Source of the DNA: Rhizobium sp. R711
GTDB taxonomy: Bacteria > Pseudomonadota > Alphaproteobacteria > Rhizobiales > Rhizobiaceae
NCBI RefSeq assembly: GCF_002211365.1
Contig: NZ_LOKZ01000037.1
Location: 124,001-188,000 of the forward strand
Reading direction: 5' to 3'
Length of the DNA: 64,000 nt
Shown piece after piece: positions 37,247-45,879 of the stretch (positions within the stretch are counted from its first letter, which is position 1; each line of letters starts with the position of its first letter). Both the position numbers and the translations under genes were made by a program. The notes beneath the pieces are model-generated. The model searched no databases. It was not told the origin of the DNA and saw only the letters and a list, made by a program, of their open reading frames with translations.

Positions 37247-38248
37247 GTGGCAAAAACGGCAAGCATTTGCGTCATCATCGCAGCCAAGAACGCGGCGGAT
37301 ACCATCGAAGCCGCCGTTAGATCGGCGCTTCTGGAGCCAGAAGTGGCCGAAGTGGTCGTCGTCGACGACGGCTCCAGCGACGGCACGGCAGAGACCGCAA
37401 GACGTGCGGACGACGCCAGCGGAAGGCTGAATGTCGTCCGATTCGATCAGAACAAAGGCCCGTCCGCCGCCCGCAACCACGCCATCGACATCTCTTCGGC
37501 ACCCCTGATCGCAATCCTCGACGCGGACGATTTCTTCTTCGAGGGACGCTTTCGCCGGATGCTTGCCGAAGACGACTGGGAGTTCGTTGCAGACAACATC
37601 GCCTTCGTCGATGCAGATACGGCAAGCCAGGCACCACAGCGCCTCCAGCAATTTGCCGAGAGCCCGCTGTTCCTGGATCTACCCACCTTTGTCGATGGCA
37701 ACATTTCCAAGCGTGGCGTTCGCCGCGGTGAAATCGGCTTCCTCAAGCCGATCATGCGGCGGGCCTTCCTGGACAAGCATGGCCTGCGCTATCGCGAGGA
37801 GATGCGGCTTGGGGAGGATTACGATCTCTACATCAGGGCGCTGGCGCTCGGAGCGCGCTATAAGGTCATCCACAGCTGCGGCTACGGGGCTGTCGTACGC
37901 GGAAATTCGCTGAGCGGTCGCCACCGCACCGAAGATCTTCGCCGCCTTTACGAGGCCGATCGTGCGCTCCTGACATCGTCAAGATTGCCGCCGGAAGCCG
38001 CCGAGGCCGTGCGTCGGCACGAGCGGCATGTGCGCGGCAAATATGAGTTGCGACGGTTCCTCGACATCAAATCGCAATCGGGCCCGCTGGCAGCAATCGC
38101 CTACATCGCAACGCACCCGGCAGCCTTCCCGCCCGTTGCAACAGGCATCCTAATGGACAAGACGGAGCGCCTGCGAAATCCGGGTGGCGTTTCCGTCACC
38201 GCGCAAGGCAATGGCTTGAGATATCTTCTGAGCGCCCCGGCCAAGTAG
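37247..38248 (+). CDS. exoU: Succinoglycan glucosyltransferase ExoU (GT2)
   Basis: A 333-residue family 2 glycosyltransferase: SICVIIAAKNAADTI, VVVVDDGSSDGT, GPSAARNHAI, the DxD-like ILDADDFF and GEDYDLYIRAL in the acceptor region. No membrane helix. In Sinorhizobium ExoU adds a beta-1,6-glucose to the side chain. It starts with GTG at 37247, preceded by ACGGAGG. Downstream of exoX by 137 bp; no exoV lies between exoU and exoW, which converge with an 11-bp gap. Confidence 0.9.
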   Translation: MAKTASICVIIAAKNAADTIEAAVRSALLEPEVAEVVVVDDGSSDGTAETARRADDASGRLNVVRFDQNKGPSAARNHAIDISSAPLIAILDADDFFFEGRFRRMLAEDDWEFVADNIAFVDADTASQAPQRLQQFAESPLFLDLPTFVDGNISKRGVRRGEIGFLKPIMRRAFLDKHGLRYREEMRLGEDYDLYIRALALGARYKVIHSCGYGAVVRGNSLSGRHRTEDLRRLYEADRALLTSSRLPPEAAEAVRRHERHVRGKYELRRFLDIKSQSGPLAAIAYIATHPAAFPPVATGILMDKTERLRNPGGVSVTAQGNGLRYLLSAPAK

Positions 38249-38254
38249 CCGGGG
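38235..38254. terminator. Hairpin at the convergent exoU/exoW ends
   Basis: CCCCGGC (38235-38241) pairs with GCCGGGG (38248-38254) around a 6-nt loop. The exoU stop codon lies in the loop and second arm, and the exoW stop is 6 bp away. It can terminate or insulate both directions; there is no strong T-run. Confidence 0.5.
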
Positions 38255-38259
38255 TTCGA

Positions 38260-39219
38260 CTATCTCGAAAACTTCGCGGCTGCCAGCTCAAGCGCGCTCT
38301 GAAGCAAACGGGGGTCGCGCGCTGTCCAGCGCGCGAGCAATCTGAAATCCGGCGTCTTGCGGCGACGTAGTAGGCCGATCTGGCTCCAGATCGCCTGCTT
38401 TCGCGCGGTGTTCTTGTGCGCCTTGATCGTCTCGACCTCCTGGGGCCTGCTGGAGAACCGGCTTTCCAGCTGGTCAAGCGCCATCCAGGTGATGAACTGC
38501 TGCTTGAGAAACTCCGGCGAAGCGTTGTCGACGCCGTGGAAGATGTTGATGCCTTCCCCACGCAACGCCCCCGGCTCTCCGCAGAGCAGCGCCCGTTTCG
38601 CCGCGATGATGCAATCGCAGAAGAACAGCACATCCTCGGCCGCCAATCGCAGGGCAGCGTCGAAACGAACCTTCTCGAACAGCGGGCGGCCAATGACCAT
38701 GCAGGACATGTGCAGGAAGGCCCAATTTTTCAGCATGACACCGGCGAGATCCGGCACATCGAGGATCAGCGGCTTGTCCAACAGACGCCGCGCCCCCTCC
38801 TCTCTCTCGAGAGCGACGATGCCGAAATGGTAGTCGAACTCCTCGCCCCCTTCGATGGACGCCCAATAGCAGTCGCCACCGAAAGCCTCCATCGCCGTGG
38901 CCGCATTGGCCAGATGATCGGGTGTCCAGACATCGTCGGAATCGAGAAAGGCGACGTATCGCGTTGCCTCCGGCACATGATCGAGGCCAGTGTTCCTGGC
39001 GCCGCCCGGCCCAGCATTCGGCTGAGCGATCACAGTGACGCGCGCCCTATCCTCATCCGACAGGAGCGCGAGGTCCGCATCCGGAGAGCATGGTGAATGG
39101 TCGTCGACGACGATGACATCAACATCCTTGAAGCTTTGCGAGAAAACCGACGCCAGAGCGCGGCTGAGAATGCCGTCCTGACGCTGGTAGAAGGGGATGA
39201 TGATCGTGAAGGTCGCCAT
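38260..39219 (-). CDS. exoW: Succinoglycan glucosyltransferase ExoW (GT2)
   Basis: A 319-residue GT2 enzyme with FTIIIPFYQRQDGILSRAL at the start, VIVVDDHSP, GPGGARNTGLD, FLDSDDVWTPDH and LAAEDVLFFCDCI. The start at 39219 is supported by AAGGAG; the open frame upstream (24 codons) lacks a site. In Sinorhizobium ExoW adds the terminal beta-1,3-glucose that is pyruvylated by ExoV. Neither exoV nor exoT, its neighbours there, is present here. It is transcribed against exoU and away from exoH, so it has its own promoter. Confidence 0.9.
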   Translation of the reverse strand: MATFTIIIPFYQRQDGILSRALASVFSQSFKDVDVIVVDDHSPCSPDADLALLSDEDRARVTVIAQPNAGPGGARNTGLDHVPEATRYVAFLDSDDVWTPDHLANAATAMEAFGGDCYWASIEGGEEFDYHFGIVALEREEGARRLLDKPLILDVPDLAGVMLKNWAFLHMSCMVIGRPLFEKVRFDAALRLAAEDVLFFCDCIIAAKRALLCGEPGALRGEGINIFHGVDNASPEFLKQQFITWMALDQLESRFSSRPQEVETIKAHKNTARKQAIWSQIGLLRRRKTPDFRLLARWTARDPRLLQSALELAAAKFSR

Positions 39220-39755
39220 ACTCTCTCCTTGAGATACGGGAAGTGATGTTTTCCGCCCCAGCGCATCTAGGGGTGAATGAAGGCATAGCAAGTCTGCTGC
39301 ACTGCAAAATGATGACGCTCAATTCGGCCGAAGTTTGTCAAAGCGGATGAGTAGATCGGATCTTGCCACGCCGTATCGAAACGAAACGACTGCTCGGTCC
39401 CGGGCCGCAATTCGGCCACGATCAGAACGGTTCGTCAGCCTCGCGTTGTAACAATCGTTCACCAGCCAACAAAAACTTTCGGGCCCTTTGGCGGGGAAAG
39501 GACCCAGAAATTCATGAATATCATCAAGTTATAAAATGCACTGCTCCTGTTGACGTTCAGGACGATTCGGCAGCCCGACACGTCGGCTTTTTCCCATACT
39601 GAGCCAGCACAGGACGATTGTTACGAAGTGGGACCGCCGATCACTTTTTGCTGCAGTGCCATATTTTCTTCCGTGAATCCGCCCTACCTTCGGCGTGCGG
39701 GCTCGAGTCTGCTCTGATTGAAAACGGTCGCAAGGGGAGGTGCGGCCCAAAAGGG
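39220..39755. promoter_or_regulatory. 536-bp gene-free region between exoW and exoH
   Basis: In the Sinorhizobium meliloti order exoI and exoT would lie here, but no convincing coding sequence or remnant is visible in any frame. GTAACAATCGT (39448-39458) recurs inverted at 39614-39624. The region must hold the exoW promoter and that of the exoH-K-L/A-M-O-P series. Control elements are not identified further. Confidence 0.5.
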
Positions 39756-40886
39756 GTGACTGATAACGTGAATGTTGATGCGAATGTATCGTCACGGATC
39801 AATCTGATGCGCATCGTGCTCATTTCGGGCATTGTGTTCGTCCATATACCGTTCGACGCCGCCAGCAGTCCCTATGACGGGACCTACGGCGCATTTGACT
39901 GGATCCGGGTTTTCCTGACGGAGGCGCTTTTTCGCGTCGGCGTTCCCTGCCTGAGCGCGATCTCCGGCTATCTGCTGTTTCGTAGCGGGCAGGAAAACTT
40001 CAGCTACAAGAAAGCCGTGCGCACGAAGGTGCAGACGGTGTTTCTGCCGTTCCTGCTTTGGAACTGCGCGTTCATTGCAGCGATCATTCTCGCCACCAGC
40101 GTTGGGGTTGGCGACGGCTATTTGCCTGACCCGCTAGACGTGTCCGGCCGCGATCTCATGACGCAAGTGCTGGCGGTGGAGAATTTTCCGGCGAACGTAC
40201 CCCTCTATTTCCTCCGTGATCTCTTCGTCTGCATCCTGCTTTCGCCGATTCTGGCGTGGCTGATCAGCCGCGCGCCGATTCTAACGTTGACCGCCTTGCT
40301 GGTGATCGCACTGGTTCCGGAGCTGTCGATCTATATCGTGCTCAAGCGCTCGATCCTCTTTAGCTTCAGTCTCGGCATCTTCATTGCCCTGCAGCAGGTC
40401 GACCTGAAGGCTCTCGACCGCTTTGCGCTGGTTGGCATCTTCCTGTTGCTCGCGGCCTCGGCACTTCTGGCAACGGCAATCTTCGTCACAGGCCCTTCCC
40501 TGCCCGATTGGGTGCAATTCTTCCGCAATGCGCTAGCAATCGTCGGCGCGCTCGGCTTCTGGCTATTGTCGGCACCGCTGATCAAGACGCAGCTAGGTCA
40601 ACGGCTTGCGAAGACGGGAAGCCTTAGCTTCTGGATCTTTTGTGCTCATTATCCGCTGCTCATTTTTCTCTGGATCCTCTGGGGCAAGACGAACATGAGC
40701 TTCTATCCGCTCTTTTTCGTCCTGTCTTTCGCCCTGCTGTTTCCGCTTCTCGCACTGTCGAACGGGCTGTGCCGACGGAACTTTCCGCGTCTCTACGCAA
40801 TTCTGACAGGCGGCCGGACCAAACGGTCCGCAACCCCGGCGTCGCCCCAGGACGTCTCTCGCAAACTCGTTACACAGCAAAGGTGA
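39756..40886 (+). CDS. exoH: Succinoglycan succinyltransferase ExoH (acyltransferase 3)
   Basis: A 376-residue membrane acyltransferase with about 10 helices, starting with INLMRIVLISGIVFVHIPFD, where His is the expected catalytic residue, followed by FRVGVPCLSAISGYLLF. It matches ExoH, which adds succinyl groups; succinylation is needed for cleavage by ExoK and for symbiotic activity in Sinorhizobium. The GTG at 39756 was chosen because it gives the usual short N terminus; an in-frame ATG at 39618 would add 46 unlikely residues. exoK follows after 3 bp, its ribosome site lying at the exoH stop. Confidence 0.88.
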   Translation: MTDNVNVDANVSSRINLMRIVLISGIVFVHIPFDAASSPYDGTYGAFDWIRVFLTEALFRVGVPCLSAISGYLLFRSGQENFSYKKAVRTKVQTVFLPFLLWNCAFIAAIILATSVGVGDGYLPDPLDVSGRDLMTQVLAVENFPANVPLYFLRDLFVCILLSPILAWLISRAPILTLTALLVIALVPELSIYIVLKRSILFSFSLGIFIALQQVDLKALDRFALVGIFLLLAASALLATAIFVTGPSLPDWVQFFRNALAIVGALGFWLLSAPLIKTQLGQRLAKTGSLSFWIFCAHYPLLIFLWILWGKTNMSFYPLFFVLSFALLFPLLALSNGLCRRNFPRLYAILTGGRTKRSATPASPQDVSRKLVTQQR

Positions 40887-40889
40887 CAC

Positions 40890-41684
40890 ATGACGACCCA
40901 AATCGCCCATGCGCGAAAACTTTGCCTCAGCCTTCTGACCATCACGGCAGCCTGCGTTTCAGCGCTGCCGGCTTTGGCACAACAGGCATCCGGAACGTCC
41001 TTTGTCGATGACTTCGACAAGATCAATCGTGGCTTCTGGTACGTTTCGGACGGCTGGAACAACGGCGCCCACCAGAACTGCACCTGGTCGAAGAACAACG
41101 CTAAGGTCGAGAACGGCGCCCTGCAGCTCTCGTTCGCGGACGGAAAGTCCAAGGACCGGAACTATCTGTGTGGCGAGATCCAGACGACCAAGCGTTACGG
41201 CTATGGCACCTATGAAGCTCGTATCAAGGCCGGCACTGGCTCTGGTCTCAATTCCGCGTTCTTCACCTACATCGGCCCCGCCGACAAGCAGAAGCACGAT
41301 GAGATCGACTTCGAAGTGCTGGGCAAGAACACCGGCGAGGTGCAGGTGAACCAGTATGTGCAGGCCAAGGGCGGCAACGAGAAGCTCGTTCCGGTTGGCA
41401 GTAAAGCCGATGAGGGCTTCAATGACTATGCCTTCATCTGGGAAAAGGATCGCCTGCGCTACTACCTGAACGGCAAGCTTGTTCAGGACGTTACTGATCC
41501 CTCGAAGATACCGTCCACCCCGCAGAAGATCTTCTTCAGCCTATGGGGTTCGGACACGCTTTCGAACTGGATGGGTCGTTTCGACTACACGAAGCCGGCC
41601 GTTCTCAGCGTCGATCGCGTGGCTTTCACCGCGCTCGGCGACAAGTGCCAGTTCCCTAAATCGATCGCATGCACGCTCAACTGA
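40890..41684 (+). CDS. exoK: Succinoglycan endo-1,3-1,4-beta-glycanase ExoK (GH16)
   Basis: A 264-residue secreted glycoside hydrolase. Signal peptide residues 1-30 (LCLSLLTITAACVSALPALA, cleavage likely before QQAS). The GH16 active site is HDEIDFEVLG with nucleophile Glu138, Asp140 and acid/base Glu142. The family cuts nascent succinoglycan to lower-mass chains. AAAGGTGA precedes the ATG. In most species it is exported by the PrsDE type I system despite its sequence, so the export path is not certain. Confidence 0.95.
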   Translation: MTTQIAHARKLCLSLLTITAACVSALPALAQQASGTSFVDDFDKINRGFWYVSDGWNNGAHQNCTWSKNNAKVENGALQLSFADGKSKDRNYLCGEIQTTKRYGYGTYEARIKAGTGSGLNSAFFTYIGPADKQKHDEIDFEVLGKNTGEVQVNQYVQAKGGNEKLVPVGSKADEGFNDYAFIWEKDRLRYYLNGKLVQDVTDPSKIPSTPQKIFFSLWGSDTLSNWMGRFDYTKPAVLSVDRVAFTALGDKCQFPKSIACTLN

Positions 41685-41740
41685 CCAGCGTCCCGCAGGC
41701 ACTCAGCCCCGCAGAGGCCGACACACAAAAAGGAACGTCG

Positions 41741-43948
41741 ATGCTCAAAGTGCTCTACCTCGTGCATGATCTGTCAGACCCCGCCGTACGGCGGCGGGTG
41801 CTGATGCTGCGCGAGGGAGGTGCCGAAGTCGTGCTCGCCGGTTTCCGCCGTGGAGAGAACCGGCTTGCCGAAATGCATGGCGTCACGCCGATCGAACTCG
41901 GGCGCACGGCCGATGCGAAGTTTGCGCAGCGCATGAGTGCTGTCGCAAAGGCGATAGCGGGCCTCAAGGCGCTGTTGAGGAACGTGGAGAAGCCCGATCT
42001 CATCATCGGACGCAATCTGGAAGCGCTGGCCGTCGCGCACAAAGCCAACACGCTTTTCGGCGGCAGCGTTCCCGTTGTCTACGAATGCCTGGATATCCAT
42101 CGCCTTCTGCTGCGCGACGACATGATCGGCAAGGCGATCCGCCGTGCCGAGGCGCATTTCGGCAAACATGCAAAGCTGATCCTGACGAGTTCCCCCGCCT
42201 TCATAGAGAACTATTTCAATCCTCGATCCGGCGTCAAAGCCGAGACGCTTCTGATTGAAAACAAGGTTATCTCGCTCGAGGAAGCAGCCGTCGGGCCGGC
42301 ATTCGGCCGCCCCCTGAAGCAACCGGGGGAGTCGTGGAAGATTGGCTGGTTCGGTGCGCTTCGGTGCCGCAAATCGCTCGGCCTGCTCGCCGATTTCTCG
42401 CGCCGCATGGAAGGCAGGGTCGAAATCGTTCTGCGCGGTCGCCCCGCCTACTCCGAGTTCGACGATTTCGACGCGTTCGTGCGTGACGAGCCCTATCTCC
42501 GTTTCGAAGGCGCCTACCGCAACCCCGAAGATTTGCGGACGATCTATGATGACGTCCACTTCTCATGGGCGATCGACTTTTTCGAGGAAGGCCTCAATTC
42601 GAGCTGGCTTCTGCCGAACCGGCTCTATGAGGGCTGCCTGTACGGCGCTGTCCCGATCGCCCTTGGGGGCACCGAGACGGCACGTTTCCTTGAGAGCCGC
42701 AACATCGGCCTTGCACTTTCGGAAGCGACCGTTTCGCAGCTCGAACATCTGTTCGAAAGCCTGACCGGCGATCGTTACCGCGCATTGAGCGAGGCCGTCG
42801 CCGCCAAGGATCGCAAGACCTGGCTTGCCGACCGCAGCGATTGCTCTGCTCTCGTCGCGAGCCTTTCCCGCCTTGTTCCGGCCACCGCAGAGAGGGGCGG
42901 CGCCGGCGCAATTACTCCCACAAGCGTATCTCCAGAAGGGTGGACAACCATGAAGCCTGATGTCGGTGCCAGCGTCTCCAGTCTCATCATCATTCCCTGC
43001 CTGAATGAAGAAAAACACATCGAGGCTCTGGTCGCCAAATTGAGCCTCGAACTCGATCACATGAATGCCCGGATCGTCGTCGCCGACGGCGGCAGCAAGG
43101 ACGCGACACGCGACATCGTCGCCCGCATCAGCGCCGCCGATCCGCGGATCGTGTTGCTGCACAATCCTCGTCGGATCCAGAGCGCAGCAATCAATCTCGC
43201 TGTGCAGACCTTTGGCCGAGACTACGATTACCTGATCCGCATCGACGCGCATGGCGACTACCCAGCCGATTACTGCCGTCGCCTTGTGCAGGAAGCCGTG
43301 CTGACTCAGGCGGACTCCGTCGTGGTCGCGATGGAAACCGTCGGCTTCGGCGTCTTCCAGAAGGCAACGGCCTTTGCTCAGAACTCCAAGCTCGGGAACG
43401 GCGGCTCCAAGCATCGCGAGGGCGCCAAGGGTCATTGGACCAATCACGGCCATCACGCACTGATGCGCATCGCAGCCTTCGATGCCGTCGGCGGCTATGA
43501 CGAGACCTTCAGCCATAACGAGGACGCGGAACTTGACTACCGCCTGAAGCAGGCAGGCTTCGGCATCTGGATGACCGACAAGACCCGGATGACCTACTAT
43601 CCGCGCTCGACCATCTCGACGCTGTTTCGCCAGTACCTCGGCTACGGTCGAGGTCGGGCAAAGAACATTCTCAAGCATGGCAGCATGCCTAATCTTCGGC
43701 AGATGCTTCCGCTTCTCGTCGTACCGGTCTTTATCGGCGCTTTTCTTGCCGTTCTGAACTGGGCGGCCGTCATCCCATTCAGCCTCTGGGCCGTTGCATG
43801 CGTGGGCTATGGCTTCTGGATGGCCATCGGCCACCGGAACCCGTACGGCCCGCTCGCCGCCGTTTCAGCGATGGTGATGCACTTCGCCTGGTCAGCAGGC
43901 TTCTGGATGGAGCTTCTGAGCTTCCGCGGCAGAAAGGTCTCCTCATGA
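41741..43948 (+). CDS. exoL/exoA: ExoL-ExoA fusion: two succinoglycan glucosyltransferases in one frame
   Basis: One uninterrupted frame of 735 codons. Residues 1 to about 390 match ExoL (LKVLYLVHDLSDPAVRRRV; GRNLEALAVAHKA; YEGCLYGAVPIALGGTETA). From Met404 the sequence is ExoA, a GT2 enzyme (SSLIIIPCLNEEKHIEALV; VADGGSKDATRD; RIDAHGDYPADY; HNEDAELDYRLKQAGF) ending in three to four membrane helices. A loose linker rich in Gly, Ala, Thr and Ser joins them. In Sinorhizobium these are separate adjacent genes. The ATG at 42950 retains an SD-like sequence, so ExoA may also be made alone. ExoA adds the first glucose to galactose; ExoL adds the second. Start at 41741 follows AAGGA. Confidence 0.88.
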   Translation: MLKVLYLVHDLSDPAVRRRVLMLREGGAEVVLAGFRRGENRLAEMHGVTPIELGRTADAKFAQRMSAVAKAIAGLKALLRNVEKPDLIIGRNLEALAVAHKANTLFGGSVPVVYECLDIHRLLLRDDMIGKAIRRAEAHFGKHAKLILTSSPAFIENYFNPRSGVKAETLLIENKVISLEEAAVGPAFGRPLKQPGESWKIGWFGALRCRKSLGLLADFSRRMEGRVEIVLRGRPAYSEFDDFDAFVRDEPYLRFEGAYRNPEDLRTIYDDVHFSWAIDFFEEGLNSSWLLPNRLYEGCLYGAVPIALGGTETARFLESRNIGLALSEATVSQLEHLFESLTGDRYRALSEAVAAKDRKTWLADRSDCSALVASLSRLVPATAERGGAGAITPTSVSPEGWTTMKPDVGASVSSLIIIPCLNEEKHIEALVAKLSLELDHMNARIVVADGGSKDATRDIVARISAADPRIVLLHNPRRIQSAAINLAVQTFGRDYDYLIRIDAHGDYPADYCRRLVQEAVLTQADSVVVAMETVGFGVFQKATAFAQNSKLGNGGSKHREGAKGHWTNHGHHALMRIAAFDAVGGYDETFSHNEDAELDYRLKQAGFGIWMTDKTRMTYYPRSTISTLFRQYLGYGRGRAKNILKHGSMPNLRQMLPLLVVPVFIGAFLAVLNWAAVIPFSLWAVACVGYGFWMAIGHRNPYGPLAAVSAMVMHFAWSAGFWMELLSFRGRKVSS
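42934..42952 (+). promoter_or_regulatory. Internal ribosome site and ATG of exoA within the fused frame
   Basis: AGAAGGGTGG (42934-42943) is followed after 6 nt by ATG (42950-42952), which begins MKPDVGASVSSL, the expected ExoA N terminus. It would allow independent synthesis of the 332-residue ExoA. Use in vivo is inferred. Confidence 0.55.
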
Positions 43949-44871
43949 GTGATGTGAAACCCATGCGGATCGACATCGGCGTTTGCACGTATCGCCGCGC
44001 CTCGCTTGACGAAGCGCTGCTTTCGCTGGCGGTCCTCGCCGTGCCTGATGGCGCAACGCTGCGGATTATTGTGGCGGACAACGACAAGGTGCCGAGTGCG
44101 AAGGAACGGATCGATGCGCTTCGCCCGACCATTCCGCATGAAATTACCTATGTGCACTGCCCCGCCTCGAACATCTCGATTGCCCGCAATGCATGTCTGG
44201 ACAACGCGACCGGTGACTTCCTCGCCTTCATCGACGATGATGAGGACGCCTGCGAAGAATGGCTCGTGGAATTGCTTGCTGTCGCCAGCAAGACCAAGGC
44301 GGATGCCGTCCTTGGTCCTGTCCGCAGCGTCTATTCGTCCACGGCGCCGAACTGGATGCGCGAGGGCGACTTCCATTCCACCCTGCCCGTCTGGGTCGGC
44401 GGCGAAATCCGCACCGGATACACTTGTAACGTCCTCCTTCGCCTCGACTCGCCCCATGTTGTCGGGCGCCGCTTCAACCTGGCGCTTGGGCGCACCGGTG
44501 GCGAGGACACCGAATTTTTCAGCCACATGCATGCCGATGGCGGCGGGATCGCCTTTGCGCCCGAGGCTTATGTTTATGAACCGGTGACCGAAAGCCGCGC
44601 TGGCCTATCTTGGCTCGCCAAACGCCGCTTCCGCTTCGGCCAGACACACGGGCGGCTACTCCAGGAAAAGAACACCGGCTTGCAGCGGCTAAAGCAGGTC
44701 GGCCTCGCCGGCGCCAAAGCAGTCTTCTGCTATGCCGCGGCGCTTGCCTGCATCTTTTCCCCGATCCCTCGGTATCGCTACGCCCTTCGCGGCCTCATGC
44801 ATACCGGCGTGGTCAGCGGTCTGCTGGGCGTGCGTGAAATTCGTCAGTATGGAACGGCGGAGGCCGCATGA
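43945..44871 (+). CDS. exoM: Succinoglycan glucosyltransferase ExoM (GT2)
   Basis: A 308-residue family 2 enzyme: IDIGVCTYRRASLDEAL at the start, IVADNDKVPSA, ISIARNACLD, AFIDDDEDACEEWL with the acidic metal site, and GGEDTEFFSHMHADGG. ExoM adds the third glucose (beta-1,4) in Sinorhizobium. The ATG overlaps the exoA stop by 4 bp and its own stop overlaps exoO by 4 bp, so exoA, exoM and exoO are translationally coupled. Confidence 0.92.
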   Translation: MSDVKPMRIDIGVCTYRRASLDEALLSLAVLAVPDGATLRIIVADNDKVPSAKERIDALRPTIPHEITYVHCPASNISIARNACLDNATGDFLAFIDDDEDACEEWLVELLAVASKTKADAVLGPVRSVYSSTAPNWMREGDFHSTLPVWVGGEIRTGYTCNVLLRLDSPHVVGRRFNLALGRTGGEDTEFFSHMHADGGGIAFAPEAYVYEPVTESRAGLSWLAKRRFRFGQTHGRLLQEKNTGLQRLKQVGLAGAKAVFCYAAALACIFSPIPRYRYALRGLMHTGVVSGLLGVREIRQYGTAEAA

Positions 44872-45875
44872 CGCAAACCCAACCCGACGTCAGCTTCATC
44901 GTCGCCGCCTATAATGCGGCGGAAACGCTCGCCAAGGCGATCGATAGCGCGCTTGCACAAAGAGGCGTCTCGGTCGAGGTGATCGTCGCTGATGACTGCT
45001 CGACGGACGAGACAAGAACCATTGCGGATCGCTACACAGACAGGAACGTCAAGCTGCTGGCCCTCGCCCGCAACGGCGGGCCTGCGGCAGCGCGTAACGC
45101 GGCCCTGTCGGCCGCGACAGGCCGTTGGCTTGCCGTTCTCGATTCCGACGATACCGTCGAACCGGACCGGCTGCGGCGTATGATCGAGCGCGCCGAGAAG
45201 GCTGACGCTCAGATTGCAGTCGACAATCTCCGTGTCATTCGCGCCGACGGCACTCCGCCGGAGACGATGTTTACCGCACAATCGCTGGCAGAGACGCCCG
45301 AGCTAACGCTTCCCCTATTCATACGATCGAATGCCCTGTTTCAGACAACGCATAACTTTGGTTATCTCAAGCCAATCTTTCAGCGCGCCTTCATCGAACA
45401 GCATGGACTTCGCTTCAACGAGGCCCTCAAAGTCGGCGAGGACTATCTGTTCCTCGCCTCGGCTATAGCACTTGGTGGACGCTGCGTGATCGAGCCAATC
45501 CCCGGCTACGACTATCAGATCCGCGAGGGATCGATTTCTCGCGTTCTCGCCCTTCACCACATCGATGCCATGATCGAAGGCGATAAGGCTTTCCTTCGAG
45601 ATCACACGCTGGATGCGGAGGCGGCGGCCGCACAGGAGTTTCGCGAACGAAGCCTCCGCCGAGGCCGCGCATTCCTCATCCTCGTACAGAACATCAAAGA
45701 CCGGTCGATCTCCGGTGCGATCAAGACGGCTTGGAGCAATCCGTCGGCGGTGGCGCATCTCAAGATGCCGATCGCCATTCGGATCCATCGCGCACTCGCG
45801 CCGCTTCGCCACTTGGTAAGTCCCCGGACCGACCTGACAGCCATCGATGGCGTGACCCGCTCCCGCAAAGGATAG
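44868..45875 (+). CDS. exoO: Succinoglycan glucosyltransferase ExoO (GT2)
   Basis: A 335-residue GT2 enzyme with VSFIVAAYNAAETLAKAID, VIVADDCSTDET, GPAAARNAAL, VLDSDDTVEPDR and VGEDYLFLASAI. In Sinorhizobium ExoO adds the first side-chain glucose (beta-1,6). It overlaps exoM by 4 bp and ends 4 bp before exoP; exoN, which lies between them in Sinorhizobium meliloti, is absent. Confidence 0.92.
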   Translation: MTQTQPDVSFIVAAYNAAETLAKAIDSALAQRGVSVEVIVADDCSTDETRTIADRYTDRNVKLLALARNGGPAAARNAALSAATGRWLAVLDSDDTVEPDRLRRMIERAEKADAQIAVDNLRVIRADGTPPETMFTAQSLAETPELTLPLFIRSNALFQTTHNFGYLKPIFQRAFIEQHGLRFNEALKVGEDYLFLASAIALGGRCVIEPIPGYDYQIREGSISRVLALHHIDAMIEGDKAFLRDHTLDAEAAAAQEFRERSLRRGRAFLILVQNIKDRSISGAIKTAWSNPSAVAHLKMPIAIRIHRALAPLRHLVSPRTDLTAIDGVTRSRKG

Positions 45876-45879
45876 AGCC

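Noticed and set aside
39618..39755. An N-terminal extension of exoH from the ATG at 39618
   Set aside because: The added 46 residues have no membrane or family similarity and no ribosome site; the GTG at 39756 gives the usual ExoH start.
39220..39755. Possible remnants of exoI or exoT
   Set aside because: Translations of both strands gave no hydrophobic flippase-like or nuclease-like stretch, so I treat it as non-coding.
42563..43834. A 423-codon minus-strand open frame
   Set aside because: It lies opposite the exoL-exoA frame, which has recognisable glycosyltransferase motifs.
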